From Diphasiastrum complanatum (taxonomy: Eukaryota > Streptophyta > Lycopodiopsida > Lycopodiales > Lycopodiaceae), in the NCBI GenBank assembly GCA_029204225.1, contig CM055101.1, positions 29,375,975-29,439,974 on the forward strand: a DNA stretch of 64,000 nucleotides. Direction: 5' to 3'. Of this stretch, positions 13,663 through 24,945 are shown one piece after another. A program made the translations under genes and the position numbers. Within the stretch, counting starts at the first letter, position 1. Every line of letters begins with the position of its first letter. Below the pieces are notes generated by a model. The model was given only the letters and a program-made list of their open reading frames with translations. It ran no database searches and was not told where the DNA came from.

Positions 13663-14220
13663 TTAATCTGAATCCATGAATGCCTTGACCTTCAAATTTA
13701 GTTCTGCACAGAACTTTTTGTGTATATCCAAGCTTAATGCTTTGGTAAAAATATCTGCTGTCAAATCTTGCATTCGATAGTACTGCAATCTAACCTCTTT
13801 GTCAAGAACTTTGCTTCTGACATAGTGATACTTGAGTTCAATGTGCTTATTTCTAGAATGAAATCTAGGGTTGGCTGACAAGACAATCACACTTTGATTA
13901 TCACAAAATAATAATGTGGGAGCATATTGATTCAAACTGATATCTGAAAGTAAGTTTCTCAACCAAATTGTTTCCTTTGTAGCTTGTGAGGCTTCGATAT
14001 ACTCTAATTTTGTAGAAGGTAAAGCTATTGAAGATTGCTTGCGATTGTTCCAAGAAATAGGACCATTGTTGAGGAAGAATGTAAAACCAGAAATAGATTT
14101 ACAAGTGTCTACATCTCCTGCCCAACTTGCATCTATGAATCCAATGAGTAAATTGAGTTTGTCCTTGTCGACTGCTCCATAACAAATACAAAAGTCCATA
14201 GTAGCGTGAAGATATCTCAT
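13663..14220 (-). pseudogene. pol: Copia RNase H domain of element H
   Basis: A 185-codon frame carries the Ty1/copia RNase H landmarks in order: FIDASWAGDVDTCKSISG (first catalytic Asp), NRKQSSIALPSTKLEYIE (Glu replaced in context of the usual STAEAEY), LLFCDNQSVI (catalytic Asp), NKHIELKYHYVR and the C-terminal ADIFTKAL. It ends just before the polypurine tract. The frame is open here, whereas the copy B equivalent (55038-55563) is frameshifted. It is one part of a dead polyprotein, so it is not expected to be made as a separate protein. Confidence 0.88.
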
Positions 14221-15180
14221 GACTCTAATAAGAGCCTTCCAATGTCACACCAGGGTTGGTCATATACTGACTTAAGGAGCTGACTGCAAAAGCTATGTCT
14301 GGCCTGGTACAGATCATTGTGTACATAAGAGATCCTATTATTTAATGATAAGGATACTCACGCATCTACTCCTCCTATTCAATTGTTTGGAGACACTGGT
14401 CCTTTGACAATTTGAAACCTGGTTCCATTGGTGATAGAGCTAACTTGCAATTAACTAGATTATATCTGACTAACATATTGTAGATGTACCTCTGCTGAAT
14501 AATGTAGATCTACTTTCAATTTGTCTCTATGGATTTGAATTCCAAGGCAGAAGTGAGCTTTGCCTACATCGGTCATGTTGAATTCAGAAAATAGCATTGT
14601 TTTGCCTTCTTTTATCAGATTAATATTGTTGCCGAAGAGCAATGTGTCGTCCACATATAAAGTGATAATGATAAAAGATTGTTGCACTGTCTTGAAGTAA
14701 ACATTCGAATCTGAAGAGCTTGGTCTGTAGCCGTGATCAATAAGAAAAGTATTGATCCTTTGAAACCATGCTCAAGTAGATTGCTTCAAGCCATAAAGTG
14801 CTTTACGAAGTTTGAACACATGATTCTGTTTACCTTCGATAATATAACCTTCGGGTTGCACCATGTAAATGTCTTCTTCAATAACTCCATTGAGATATGT
14901 TGTTTGTACATCCATTCGATGTATTTTCAAATCTGCTATAGCAGCAAACGATAATAAAAGTCGGCTAGAAGAATGATTGACTACTGGACTGAAGGTCTCA
15001 GTGTAATCGACATTGTGTAACTGAGAAAAACCTTTGGCGACAAGTCGGGCTTTTCTTCTATCGATGCTTCCGTCTGCTTAGTACTTGACTTTGAAAATCT
15101 ATTTGCAATCAACTACATTTTTGCTAGTAGGTAGTTTCACAATCATCCATGTATGGTTCTTGATAAGAGATGAATACTCT
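14221..15180 (-). pseudogene. pol: Copia reverse transcriptase remnant of element H
   Basis: Minus-strand pieces give VQPEGYIIEGKQNHVFKL and ALYGLKQ of the palm region, then YVDDTLLFG (catalytic YVDD) at about 14640-14655 and FNMTDVGKAHFCLGIQI. A nonsense codon sits directly after LYGLKQST near 14775, and further frameshifts separate 14460-14687 from RNase H. The same nonsense codon is present in copy B (56100-56125), so it predates the duplication. Confidence 0.84.
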
Positions 15181-15184
15181 TTAT

Positions 15185-16260
15185 TCATAGCTTCTTTCCA
15201 GAGATCGAAATTGGGTTGATGAGTTCCTGTTCGACAGTCGTCGACTCGTGAACACCGTAGGCTCCAGACTCATCGATATACCTTATAGGTGGTCTGCTAG
15301 TTCTTGATGATCTTTTGGAGAGTAGAGGAAGTTGATCATTTTCATCATACTGTAGTTGCTGGATTGAAAAATCATCATCTTCGGATTCGCCGTTGATATG
15401 TTGTTCGTAAAAAATGGACGAGCTTGGACCTTCAATCGGAATAGTCGACTGAGGAACCTTGAAGTTCAATATGTCAGACGAGTTAGACAAGTCTGCTACA
15501 TGGGCTTTGCCTTTTCCTATGAGGTCGATAAACTGATCTTCAATGAAGATGACATCGTGGCTAACAAATATCTTTGACTTGATGGGATCGAACAATTTAT
15601 AAGCTTGATCTGAAGTAGTGTAGCTGATGAAAATACATTTGATACTCTGGAAGTCGAGCTTCTTCCTGAGATCATGAGGAATCTATGCATAAGCAGTACA
15701 TCCAAAAACTCGTAAGTTTGATAAAGGAGGTTTGGTACCTGCCCAAACTTCAAATGGTGTTTTGTTTGAGGGATGTTTAGTAGGACATCTATTCTGAATA
15801 TAGGTTGTTGTTGAAACAGATTTAGTTCAGAAGGACTTCGGAAGTGTCGCATGTGATAACATGCATTTTGCCGATTCGACTAAGGTTCTGTTCTTTCTCT
15901 CGGTAAAACCATTTGACTGAGGCAAATATGAGGTAATGTATTGTTGCTCAATGCCGTTGTTGAGACATTACTCCTTAAATCTGGTGGAGATGTATTCTCC
16001 CCTGTTGTCGGGCCTCAGTGCCGGACCTCAGTGTTCTGATTCGTTTGGCAGTTTGTTTTTCTACATGCTCTTTGAATAGTCTGAACTTGATGAAAACTTC
16101 TGATTTCTGTAGTTGTTCTTCTGGAGAATTTGTCAATAAAGGTAATGAAATACTTTGCATCTAGCAATGATGGAGTTTGCATAGGTCCACATATATCTGA
16201 ATGAACAACATCTAACAGATCTTTTGTTGCATACCTATGACTCAATCTAAATGGAATCCT
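15185..16260 (-). pseudogene. pol: Copia integrase and hinge of element H
   Basis: Integrase core begins near 16245 with LLDVVHSDICGPMQTP (first catalytic Asp) and YFITFIDKFSRR. The usual second-Asp region LRSDNGGEY is replaced by LRSGTEARQQG, beside a small local duplication at 16008-16032 (two GGxCCTCAGTG copies), so the catalytic triad is lost. After a frameshift come the target-proximal segment (15517-15852) and the integrase C-terminus plus hinge, KIFVSHDVIFIEDQF to about 15185, rich in Ser/Asp and ending before the reverse transcriptase. Confidence 0.82.
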
Positions 16261-16263
16261 AGT

Positions 16264-16640
16264 CTATTTTCCAAGGATGCAGCTATGGCAGACAAGGAGA
16301 TCAACTTTGCCAGAAGGATAGTCGAGATCAAGTGCTAGAGATTGTCTAAACATATATGAAACAGATGCATAATTCAAGTGCCCTAAGTGATGATGCCATA
16401 GTAATGTTTTATTGACAAGAACAGAGGTCTTCAAGGCTTGACTAGAATCAGAATAACAATGTGCCAATCTATATAAGTATCCATGTCTCTTGCCGAGTGC
16501 AAGGATCTTATTATTCCTATCGATAATTATGCATTGATCAGACTCAAACTCTACCTTATGACCTAAATCTGTAATTCTACTTACTAATAATAGATTTGTA
16601 GAGAATTCAGGAACATACAAGACTTTTGACATTAGTTTAA
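16264..16640 (-). pseudogene. pol: GAG-pre-integrase zinc domain of element H
   Basis: A 122-codon frame carries the H-H-C-C zinc-binding signature of the copia integrase N-terminus: LLWHHHLGHLNYASV followed by VCHSCILGK. Upstream residues (LYVPEFSTNLLLVSRITD, LGHKVEF) match the linker after the protease. It is separated from the integrase core by a frame change near 16262. Sequence 16641-16760 continues toward the protease but is too degraded to call. Confidence 0.86.
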
Positions 16641-16760
16641 ATTGATCATGCTAGAATCTTAATCTTAGAGTACCTTCACCTTCGATAGTGTGAGTGTTAT
16701 CATCACGAAGACGAACAAAAGCATCTTTTATTGTATTATAAGCATTGATCTTCTCAACCA

Positions 16761-17285
16761 ATCTATTTGCAATCAACTACATTTTTGCTAGTAGGTAATT
16801 TCACAATTGTCCATTTCTGGTTCTTGATTTAGAGATGAATACTCTTTATTCATAGCTTCTTTCCAGAGATCGAAATTGGGTTGATGAGTGCCTGTTCGAC
16901 AATCGTCGACTCGTGAACACCGTAGGCTCCAGACTCATCGATATACCTAATAGGTGGTCTGCTAGTTCTTGATGATCTTTTGGAGAGTAGAGCAAGTTGA
17001 TCATTTTCATCATACTATAGTTGCTGGATTGCAACATCATCATCTTCGGATTCGCCGTTGATATGTTGTTCATAAAAAATGGACGAGCTTGGACCTTCAA
17101 TGGGAATAGTCGACTGAGGAACCTTGAAGTTCAATATGTCAGACAAGTCAGACAAGTCTACTACATGGGCTTTGCCTTTTCCTATGAGGTTGATAAACTG
17201 ATCTTCAATGAAGATGACATCGTGGCTAACAAATATCTTCGACTTCATGGGATCGAACAACTTATAAGCTTGATCTGAAGTAGTG
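16761..17285 (-). repeat. pol: Second copy of the H hinge segment
   Basis: Near-identical to 15097-15620 in the same orientation (525 against 524 bp, few changes). The first copy continues into integrase. The second ends at TGAAGTAGTG and switches to plus-strand N-family gag. Copy B has a single copy of this segment (from about 56446) ending at 56884, directly beside N sequence. Confidence 0.88.
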
Positions 17286-17326
17286 TTGTAGGTTTGGAGG
17301 AGTGACCCTCAACTCAACAAGATCAA

Positions 17327-18271
17327 GTGAGGTATGACAAGAGAGCAAAGAAAGCTCTACACATGACCAGCATGAGTGTTACCAATGAACTTCTCAAGGA
17401 AGTTGGTAAGTGCACATCATCTTTGGAGGCTTGGAAAGCTTTGAAAAAGCTTTTTGAATCTAATTCTACATCAAGACTGCTTAATCTTAGGAGGCAAATA
17501 TTTCAAAGTTTGCAAAAGAAGGAAGAGGGTACTCATGCTTTTGTTTTGAGGGTTAAAGCATTCAATGATAAGTTAGCATGTATTGATGAAAGCATTAAGG
17601 AGGTAGAACTTGTTCAAGTTATACTTAATGACTTGTTGGATGATCATGCTAATCTTGTTCAAAGTTTTGCTATTCAAAAGACTTTGCCAAGTATTGTGGA
17701 TTTGCAAGAGATCTTGGTGAATGAGGATTATAGGCTTCAATCAAGAGGAGGTAGATCTACATTGACATCTTATTATGAAGAGGATGCTATGTTCATCAAA
17801 GGCAAGTTCAAGGGCAAAGGCAAAGGCAAGTGGTCTAAAGGGCAAGATCAAGGTGAGACTTCTTCTTTTGACAAAAAGAAAGATAAGTCTAAGTGGAAAT
17901 GCTTTTATTGTGGAATCAAAGGGTATTTTGCAAATGAATGTTTGAAGAAGCAAAGAGATGAAGGTAGCAAGCAAATCAACTTTACTACTAATGATGAGGA
18001 TCTAGGTGGTGGTGATTCTCTTTTGATGTGTTTTTCAAGTCCAATATCAAGTGAAGGTGACAAAGATTCACGGTGGATTGATAGTGGAGCTAGTTCACAC
18101 ATGACTAGTCACAAGGAGTTCTTTACTTCTTTGGTCACTTATGATGGAGCCAAGAAAGCAATTCACATGGCCAATGGTGGTGAGTGTGTGATTGAAGGTA
18201 TTGGTTCAATTCCTATTTGTCTCTCCACTAATAGGAAAGCAAGACTTGATGGTGTTCTTTACATTCCTTAA
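17327..18271 (+). pseudogene. gag: N1 gag-protease (copy A), cut by a nonsense codon
   Basis: Open for 314 codons. Gag (UBN2-type copia capsid) includes NELLKEVGKCTSSLEAWKAL and FVLRVKAFNDKLACIDESI. A lysine/glycine-rich linker leads to a CCHC zinc knuckle CFYCGIKGYFANEC (nucleic-acid binding). The protease active site RWIDSGASSHMT has the usual D-S-G, with Asp at about residue 252. The true gag start is missing; the ATG at 17327 is just the first in frame. A TCA to TAA change after GVLYIP ends the frame, whereas copy B reads through. Confidence 0.84.
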
Positions 18272-18283
18272 CTTTCAAAGAAT

Positions 18284-19600
18284 TTGCTAAGTGTTGGTCA
18301 AATGATAAAGAAAGGATACATGGTAAATTTTGGTGGTGATGCTTGCTTCATTACAAAGGAAGAAATCTTGGTTGCTAGGGGCAATAAACAAGGTAGACTT
18401 TTCAAGCTTGATGCTTTTGTTATGGCTAACAAAAAGGATGGAATGGAAAAGAAGATTGGTCTCAACTTTCCAAAGCTACCTTTTAGCATCAATAAGATTG
18501 GTGGATCTTATGCAAAGTCTAAAAGGCTTCCTTTTGCTAAATCTAGGTCAAGACCTAATATGCTTCTTGGAGATGTTCATCTTTGTGCTAATTTGGCTAG
18601 TCTCGAGGATAATGATGGTGTTTCAATGGTTCTTCATGGCAAGTGCAAGCATGCAAAGGTAAGGAAAGAGCTAACTTCATCAATGGTGGTGAAGGTTCTT
18701 CCTTGGAAAAGATTGTTGTTAATGATTTCTTTGATCATATGGAAAAGGATGTTGCTAGGTGCATGCATGAAGGAGGTGGTTCTTCTACATTCTTTTGTTA
18801 TGATTCCAAAAAAAGACATTTTTCCAGCAAGTAGAGTCACATGTCTTCATAAAGAGAGTAGATCAAATGGTTCAATCAAGAGACTTGGTGAGGAAGATAG
18901 TCACAAGTCAAGAAGAAGAGATGTATGTGAAGAATTCAAAGTAGGATGTACTTTGAATGATGTCATTGTGAATGATAGTGAGGAAGAAGCATTATCATAT
19001 GAGTCATTACCTAAAACATTGAGTATAAGTTCTTGTTTGAAAAAAGAGAGTACTTCAATCATCCTTATGTTGAAAGTACTAATCATTTTTTTCATGGCTT
19101 CTAGTATTTTTGAGGTTTCTACTTCTTATGATACAATCATTAAGAGGGAGTCTTACGAAGGAAAGAACAATGAAAGATTGGTTCTTGGGAAGATCCAAGA
19201 CATGGATTCCACATCTTTTCATCAACTCAAAGGATTCTATGATTGTGAATTGATCACTCATGATTGAGATGGCAAAAAGTTGGTTGGAGAAGACTACATG
19301 GAGCAAATCGAGAGGCAATTTATTCTTCAAGGAAAGGGAAGATCATATGTTTGAGAGGGAGTATTTCCAGAGGTTCAGGTCTGAAGATATTCATATCTTT
19401 GATATCTTTGATGATCAAGAGAAAGGTAAGCAAGTGGAAGCGACACACTTTGCTTTACTCAAATGTTTTGGAGAATTTTCTTCTGTAGATGACGCTATGC
19501 AAGTGGATATTGGTTCTCATGGTTTTCATACTAGAAAGGCAAGTAATGGATCTGGAAAACAAATTATGTTCAATGACTTTGATGGTCAAGAGGAAGATTG
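18284..19600 (+). pseudogene. N1 protease linker and pol-replacement segment (copy A)
   Basis: In frame with the gag above, 18284 resumes with LLSVGQMIKKGYMVNFGG, the copia post-protease linker. It then leaves known copia sequence. A one-base difference from copy B near 18658 changes which frame stays open, giving a 327-codon frame to 19267. A further frame, 19260-19601, includes EREYFQRFRSEDIHIFDI and VDDAMQVD. Copy B has the same DNA in different open frames (58184-59212, 59118-59432). No integrase, YVDD or RNase H motif is present. Origin unknown. Confidence 0.55.
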
Positions 19601-20318
19601 AGAGGTTGGTCTCAAAGGGCTTCAACAACACAAAAGAAAAGGTGACAATTTGGAGCTAGTCAAGAGCATCAAAGGAGAGGTAATTGGCAAAGATGTTATG
19701 GATCTATTTTTGTAGCTTATTGAAGACTCAAGTAAGGTCAAAGGAGCAGCAAGGAATTGCTGTTCAAGTTTAATTTACTTGTTCTATCTCATGTTTGAGC
19801 TATTTCATGTGGATGTGTGCAAATTGTCAAGATATGGACAAACTAGCTACATTGTCTTGCAATATCTTATTGTTGGAGTTGTACTAGCATTCTTGTCTGG
19901 CTTTGCTGATGGAAATGAAGCTAATGGAGGTTCATTATGTCACTCATTCATGGCCAAGTCATCAAGGTTTGATGATATCTTGTGGCAAGATGGAGATGGA
20001 GGCTCATTCATGGAGTTTTATGGTGGAGACATATCAAGAAAGGACAAAGTTGGAGGAGACAAGCAAGCAAATGGTCATCACTCACATTTATTGTTTGGTT
20101 GCTGTAATTTTCCAGAGAGTTCAAAGTTTGAAACATGGAGGAATCATTTCATTCACATTCTATTTGGTTCTTCTGAACATATTTCTTTGCGCTGTAATCA
20201 GGTTGCTTGGCTGTATTTTTCACTTTGAGAATTTGGCAATCCTGGATCTCATGGATATTGTGTTTGCAATACATGTAAAAAATCTTCTTTGATGAATGTG
20301 AATTCGATGATTGTTCTT

Positions 20319-20894
20319 GACTTAGAGATAAACTTTTTGAAGTTATATCAGTTTAAAATACATTCAATAAACACTTTTGGAAAATGTGGGAAAGTTGGTA
20401 GTCGAGTTTGAGAGAGATTCAAATTTGAACTTTGGGTACATTGAATCTAGACCCAAAACTAGTAGGGTTTACATTTTGGAGGGAACGCCAAGTGGCCAAA
20501 TAGGGTTTGAAAACTCTATAAAAGGATGTAACTCATGGAGAGACACATCTTCTCTCTTCTCTCTCTCATTTCATCATAATACATGGTTCTCTTTGGGTTC
20601 TACTACTCATTGGTGCACTATCTTGGTGTTATCTTGCAATCTTGTGTGTAGAATAATCATTTATTGCTATTTTCGGTTCCACACATGTGAAATACAGTAG
20701 GGTACTGTAACTGTACGGACAACAAACATATTTTATGTTTTGGCTCATGTTTGATCAATATCTCTTAGAGTTTGCATCTCATTTTGTATGTAGATGCTGA
20801 TTTTTCTACATTGGTAGGATTGTTGGTTTGTTCCTTATTGTAACCAAAGATTAGGGACATGGATTGGATCATGAATGATCTGAAATCCTTTACA
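20319..20894 (+). repeat. LTR shared by N1 (upstream) and N3 (downstream)
   Basis: Matches 60305-60879 of the copy B N1 LTR. It lacks the first ~75 bp, including the TGTGAGAG edge. It ends CCTTTACA and is followed at once by a primer-binding site, so it serves as a 5' LTR for N3 while lying where the 3' LTR of N1 should be. A TATA box (CTATAAAAGG) is at about 20517-20526. Confidence 0.83.
20517..20526 (+). promoter_or_regulatory. LTR TATA box
   Basis: CTATAAAAGG stands about 375 bp before the LTR end, in the same place as in the other N-family LTRs (22623 and 60502). Confidence 0.6.
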
Positions 20895-20906
20895 TGGTAT
20901 CAGAGC
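20895..20906 (+). other. Primer-binding site of N3
   Basis: TGGTATCAGAGC, an exact match to the plant initiator-tRNA type site, directly after the LTR end CA. Confidence 0.9.
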
Positions 20907-21494
20907 TCTTGTGTTTCAGGTTATGAAAGGATCAGTCATCTTTAGCAAGGATTTGGAGGAGTTACCAATGCTAGAGCATGCTAGATTGATCTCTACTAAA
21001 AAATCAGCATTTTTGCATGTGTAGAATTGATCTTTTGTAGGCCAAAACTCAATATAGGGTTAGATACTTTATCAATCCTGATTTCACACTTGGTTTACTA
21101 GAATTAGATGAATTTTGGTGCATTAGGAAGGTCTCATTTGAGTCTACAAGAAGATATATCAAGCTTCTAGAAATTGCATGTAGAATTTGAGATGTTCAAT
21201 TTTTTGTGATTTTGTCAAAACCCTAATTTTGATTGGATCTCTAGTTTCTGAGGTTTCTGAACTTCATTTGAGTGTGTTTCAATCTTAGGAAGTGGCAAGA
21301 ATCATTACATTGAGGATAGATCGTAGGTTGATCAATATTTCACTATTCCGTGTGTTGATTTTCTAGTTGGAAGTGCTAGAAGAGATTTGAGAGGTTCCAT
21401 ATCTTTGTGATATCTTCTTGAGTTCATTTGTTGACATTCAAGATAGTGCTTTGTGCATTGGAACAGGTTGAAGATAAGATCAGGTCACTTCAAC
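20907..21494 (+). other. Untranslated leader of N3
   Basis: About 590 bp between the primer-binding site and the gag ATG at 21495, without a credible gene. The leader of N2 (23013-23599) is a diverged relative, sharing CAAAACCCTAATTTTGATTG and GTGCTTTGTGCATTG. Confidence 0.75.
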
Positions 21495-22350
21495 ATGGCT
21501 ACAAGTGGAGGCTTTATGTTGGAGAGCAATGATAGGCTTACCTCAATCATCTATTCCTCTTGGAAGGTGAGGATGGAGTCCTTATTGGAAATGAATGAGT
21601 CGTTGGAGATTGTTGTAGGTTTGGAGGAGAGACCAGCACTCAACAAGATCAAGTGAGGTATGACAAGAGATCAAAGAAAGCTCTACACATGATCAAGATG
21701 AATGTTACCAATGAACTTCTCGAGGAAGTTGCTAAGTGCACATCATCTTTGGAGGCTTGGGAAGCTTTGAAGAAGCTTTCTGAATCCAAGACTACTTACT
21801 CTTAGGAGGCAAATCTTTCAAAGTTTGCAAAAGAAGGAAGAGAGTACTCATGCTTTTGTTTTGAGGGTTAAAGCATTCAATGATAAGTTAGCATGTATTG
21901 ATAAAAGCATTAAGGAGGTAGAACTTGTTCAAGTTATACTTAATGACTTGTTGGATGATCATGCTAATCTTGTTCAGAGTTTTGCTATTCAAAAGACTTT
22001 GCCAAGTATTGTGGATTTGCAAGAGATCTTGGTGAATGAGGATTATAGGCTTCAATCAAGAGGAGGTGGATCTACATTGACATCTCATTATGAAGAGGAT
22101 GTTATGTTCATCAAAGGCAAGTTCAAGGGCAAAGGCAAAGGCAAGTGGTCTAAAGGGCAAGATCAAGGTGAGACTTCTTCTTTTGGCAAAAAGAAAGATA
22201 AGTCTAAGTTGAAATGCTTTTATTGTGGAATCAAAGGGCATTTTGCAAATGAATGTTTGAAGAAGAAAAGAGATGAAGGTAGCAAGCAAATCAACTTTAC
22301 TACTAATGATGAGGATCTAGGTGATGGTGATTCTCTTTTGATGTGTTCTT
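21495..22350 (+). pseudogene. gag: N3 gag, 5' part (interrupted by N2)
   Basis: Starts MATSGGFMLESNDRLTS, the same N-terminus as the intact copy at 57031. A one-base loss near 21634 (CAGCACTCAAC) shifts the frame, and a deletion near 21783-21800 damages the ESKS region. From 21825 the frame is open again through FVLRVKAFNDKLACIDKSI and the zinc knuckle CFYCGIKGHFANEC. The frame is cut after LLMC by the N2 LTR at 22351. The rest of the gene resumes at 26807. Confidence 0.86.
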
Positions 22351-23000
22351 TGTGAAAGATTCAACTAGTTTCATGACATTTTGCAATATTTCCATATTTG
22401 GGATATTGAGGCCAAAACTTGTTTTAGACTTAGAGGTTGACTTTTCAAAGTTCATTAGTCTAAATTTCATTTGAATAAACACTTTTTTGAAAGTGTGGGA
22501 AAGATAGAATGTGCGTTTGAGTAGATTCAATTTGAATTAGTTGGGTACATTGAATCTAGACCCAAAATTGGAGGGTTAGCATTTTGGTGAGAAAGCCAAG
22601 TGGCCAAATAGGGTTTGGACCTGCTATAAAAGGATGTAACTCATGGACAGAGTCATCTTCTCTCTTTTCTATCTCATTTCATGCTTATACATGGTTCTCT
22701 TGGGTTCTACTATCCATTGGTGCACTATCTTGGTTATTGTTTGCAATTCTATGTGTAGAATGATTTATATTTGTTATTTTTGGATCCACACGTGTAAAAT
22801 ACAGTAGCTTGCTGGTTTTGTACGGACAGCAATAGTACATAATCATTTCATTCAAATTTGATTAAGTTCTATTAGTATTTGCATCTCAAATTGTGTGTAG
22901 ATGCTGATTTTTCTACATTGGTGAAATTGTTAGTGTATTTCTCTTTCTAACCAAAGATCATTCAAGTAGATTGGATCTTAAGGATCTGAAATCTTTCACA
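22351..23000 (+). repeat. 5' LTR of N2
   Basis: 650 bp, TGTGAAAGATTC to GAAATCTTTCACA, with a TATA box at 22623-22631 (CTATAAAAG) and the conserved phrase CCATTGGTGCACTATCTTGG downstream. Confidence 0.93.
22623..22631 (+). promoter_or_regulatory. TATA box of the N2 5' LTR
   Basis: CTATAAAAG, followed by GATGTAACTCATGG. The 3' LTR has the mutated form TTATAATAG near 26434. Confidence 0.6.
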
Positions 23001-23012
23001 TGGTATCAGAGC
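23001..23012 (+). other. Primer-binding site of N2
   Basis: TGGTATCAGAGC directly after the LTR. Confidence 0.92.
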
Positions 23013-23599
23013 TTGTGTTTCAGGTTATTAAGGAGGAAATGAGATCTATCAATGATTTGGTGAAGATATCAAGTCTAGAGCATGCTAGAGAGAATTCTAT
23101 ACCAAAATCAGATTTTTTGCTTTTGTAGATTGGATCTTTTGTAGATGAAAACACTAAATAGATCAATATACTTGTTCAATTCCGTTTTTTGAATTCACAT
23201 GCTGGATTTGGCCGATTTTTGGATCATTGGTTCAGCCTAAGTGGTGGCTTATAGATTGCATATCAAATTTTCAGCATTTGCATGTAGATTTGGAATAGTC
23301 AATTTTTTGTGATTTTGTCAAAACCCTAATTTTGATTGGATCTCTAGATAGTGAGGTTGCTGGACTTTATTTGAGTGTGTTTCAATCTTAGGAAGTGGCA
23401 AAAGTCATTAGATTGAGGATAGATCATAGGTTGATCAAGATTCCATGATTCTATGTGTTGATTTGCTTGGATAAGTGCTAGAAGAGAATTTGTGAGATAG
23501 TTTCAAATCTTGGTGATTTCTTTTGAATGTATTTGTTGTTGTTCAAAGAGTGCTTTGTGCATTGAAACAGGTTGAAAGAGAAGATCAGGTCATTGCTAC

Positions 23600-24118
23600 A
23601 TGGCAACCTCAATTGGAGTCATGTTGGAAGCCAATGATAGGCTTACCTCAAATAACTATTCATTATGGAAAGTGAGAATTGAGTCACTTCTTGAGATGAA
23701 TGATATTTTGGATATTGTTGTAGGTTTGGAGGAGAGACCAGCAACACAACAACATCAATTGAGGTACTACAAGAGGGCCAATAAGGCTCTACACATGATA
23801 AAGATGAATGTTACCAATGAACTTCTCAAAGAAGTTGGTAAGTGCACATCATCTTTGGAAGTTTGGAATTCATTGAAGAAGCTTTATGAATCCAAGTCTA
23901 CTTCTAGAGTGTTGACTATAAGAAGGCAAATCTTTTCTTGTTTGCAAAAGAATGAAGAAAGTCCAAGTACTTTTGTTTTGAGAATGAAAGCATTGAATGA
24001 TGAGTTAGCTTGCATAGATGAAAGCATTAAGGAAGGAGAGCTTATTCAATTGACTCTTAATGGCTTGTTGGATGCTCATGCTAAAGTATTGCTATTCAAA
24101 AGACTTTGCCAAGTTTGA
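23600..24118 (+). pseudogene. gag: N2 gag, N-terminal part
   Basis: A 172-codon frame starting MATSIGVMLEANDRLTSNN with the copia capsid landmarks NELLKEVGKCTSSLEVWNSL and FVLRMKALNDELACIDESI. It frameshifts near 24085 (a deletion around LLDAHAKV) into the overlapping frame that begins at 24106. The zinc knuckle and protease present in other N elements are missing. The start is supported by the shared MATS motif and ~590-bp leader. Confidence 0.85.
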
Positions 24119-24945
24119 TGGATCTTCAAGAGATCTTGATCAATGAGGAATATAGGCTTCAAGGAAGAGGTGGATCTACATCGACACTTCAAGAGGATGC
24201 TATGTTCAGTGAGGTGAGTAAAGCCTACAAGGTTTACATTCCTTCTACTAAGAAAGTGATTGTTGGTAGAGATGTCATTTTTTATGAGGGGAACATTTCA
24301 AAGGTGTCTTCAAGCATGATTGATGGTAAAGTAGATGGTCCTAACATTCTTGATGTTGATGAGAAGGATCCTACTTTGGATGGTGGTGATGATGGACCTT
24401 CATCAAGTCAAAAGCCAAGGAGAACATCAAGAGAAAGACAAGTACCTTCAAGGCTCACATATGATCAAAAGGGTAAGCAAGTAGTTTCTGGAAATTATGT
24501 TGCTTTCCTAACCTCTTTGGATGATCCTACAAGTGTAGATCAAGCAAGGAAAGAAGAGGAGTGGATCCAACCAATGGATCTTGAGTATCGGTCTCTTATG
24601 AAGAGTGGAACATCTTTTGGAGGATCTTCTTGTGTACATGGAGCTATGCAAGTGGATGGATGTTATCTTGCTGTAAAATCAAGTAATGGATCTGGAAAAC
24701 AAATTTTGTTCAATGACTTTGATGGTCAAGTTGAAAATCAAGAGGTTGATCTCAAAGTGCTTCAACTAGTCAAAAGGGAAGTTGGCAATTTGGAGCTAGT
24801 CAAGAGCATCAAAGGAGAGGTGATTGGCAAAGGTATTATGGATCTGTTTTTGCAGCATATTGAAGACTCAAGTAAGGTCAAAGAAGCCCAAGAAAGTGTT
24901 GTTCAATTTTACTTTACTTGTTCTATCTCATGCATTCTTGGCTGA
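24106..24945 (+). pseudogene. N2 chimeric ORF: gag tail, integrase tail, RT start, unknown
   Basis: 279 codons. Residues 1-35 are the gag tail (MPSLMDLQEILINEEYRLQ). Residues about 40-70 are a copia integrase C-terminus (KAYKVYIPSTKKVIVGRDVI). The hinge includes RQVPSRLTYDQKGKQV. DDPTSVDQARKEEEWIQPM and LEYRSLMK are the start of copia reverse transcriptase. From about residue 170 it joins sequence shared with the N1 pol-replacement segment (VHGAMQVD, SNGSGKQILFNDFDGQ). Internal deletion has removed zinc knuckle, protease and integrase core. No catalytic centre remains. Confidence 0.76.

Larger units (their letters stand above)
13087..17285 (-). mobile_element. Ty1/copia element H, truncated (copy A)
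   Basis: Minus-strand order from the right: GAG-pre-integrase (16264-16640), integrase (15620-16260), hinge (15185-15620), reverse transcriptase (14221-15180), RNase H (13663-14220), polypurine tract (13656-13664) and 3' LTR (13087-13655). CTATC precedes the LTR and also follows the 5' LTR in copy B, so it is the target-site duplication. The gag end and 5' LTR are missing here because the element is joined at 17285 to N-family sequence. Confidence 0.9.
17286..20174 (+). mobile_element. N-family copia element N1, copy A (5' truncated)
   Basis: Plus-strand copia-like element lacking its 5' LTR, primer site and the first ~45 gag codons. It holds gag, zinc knuckle, protease and protease-linker sequence, then about 1.9 kb in place of integrase, reverse transcriptase and RNase H. 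At 20174 it diverges from copy B, and an LTR of the same family begins near 20319. Confidence 0.84.

Noticed and set aside
14733-14954. Plus-strand frames over 14733-14954, 15097-15180 and 56076-56562
   Set aside because: Shadows of the minus-strand copia reverse transcriptase and hinge.
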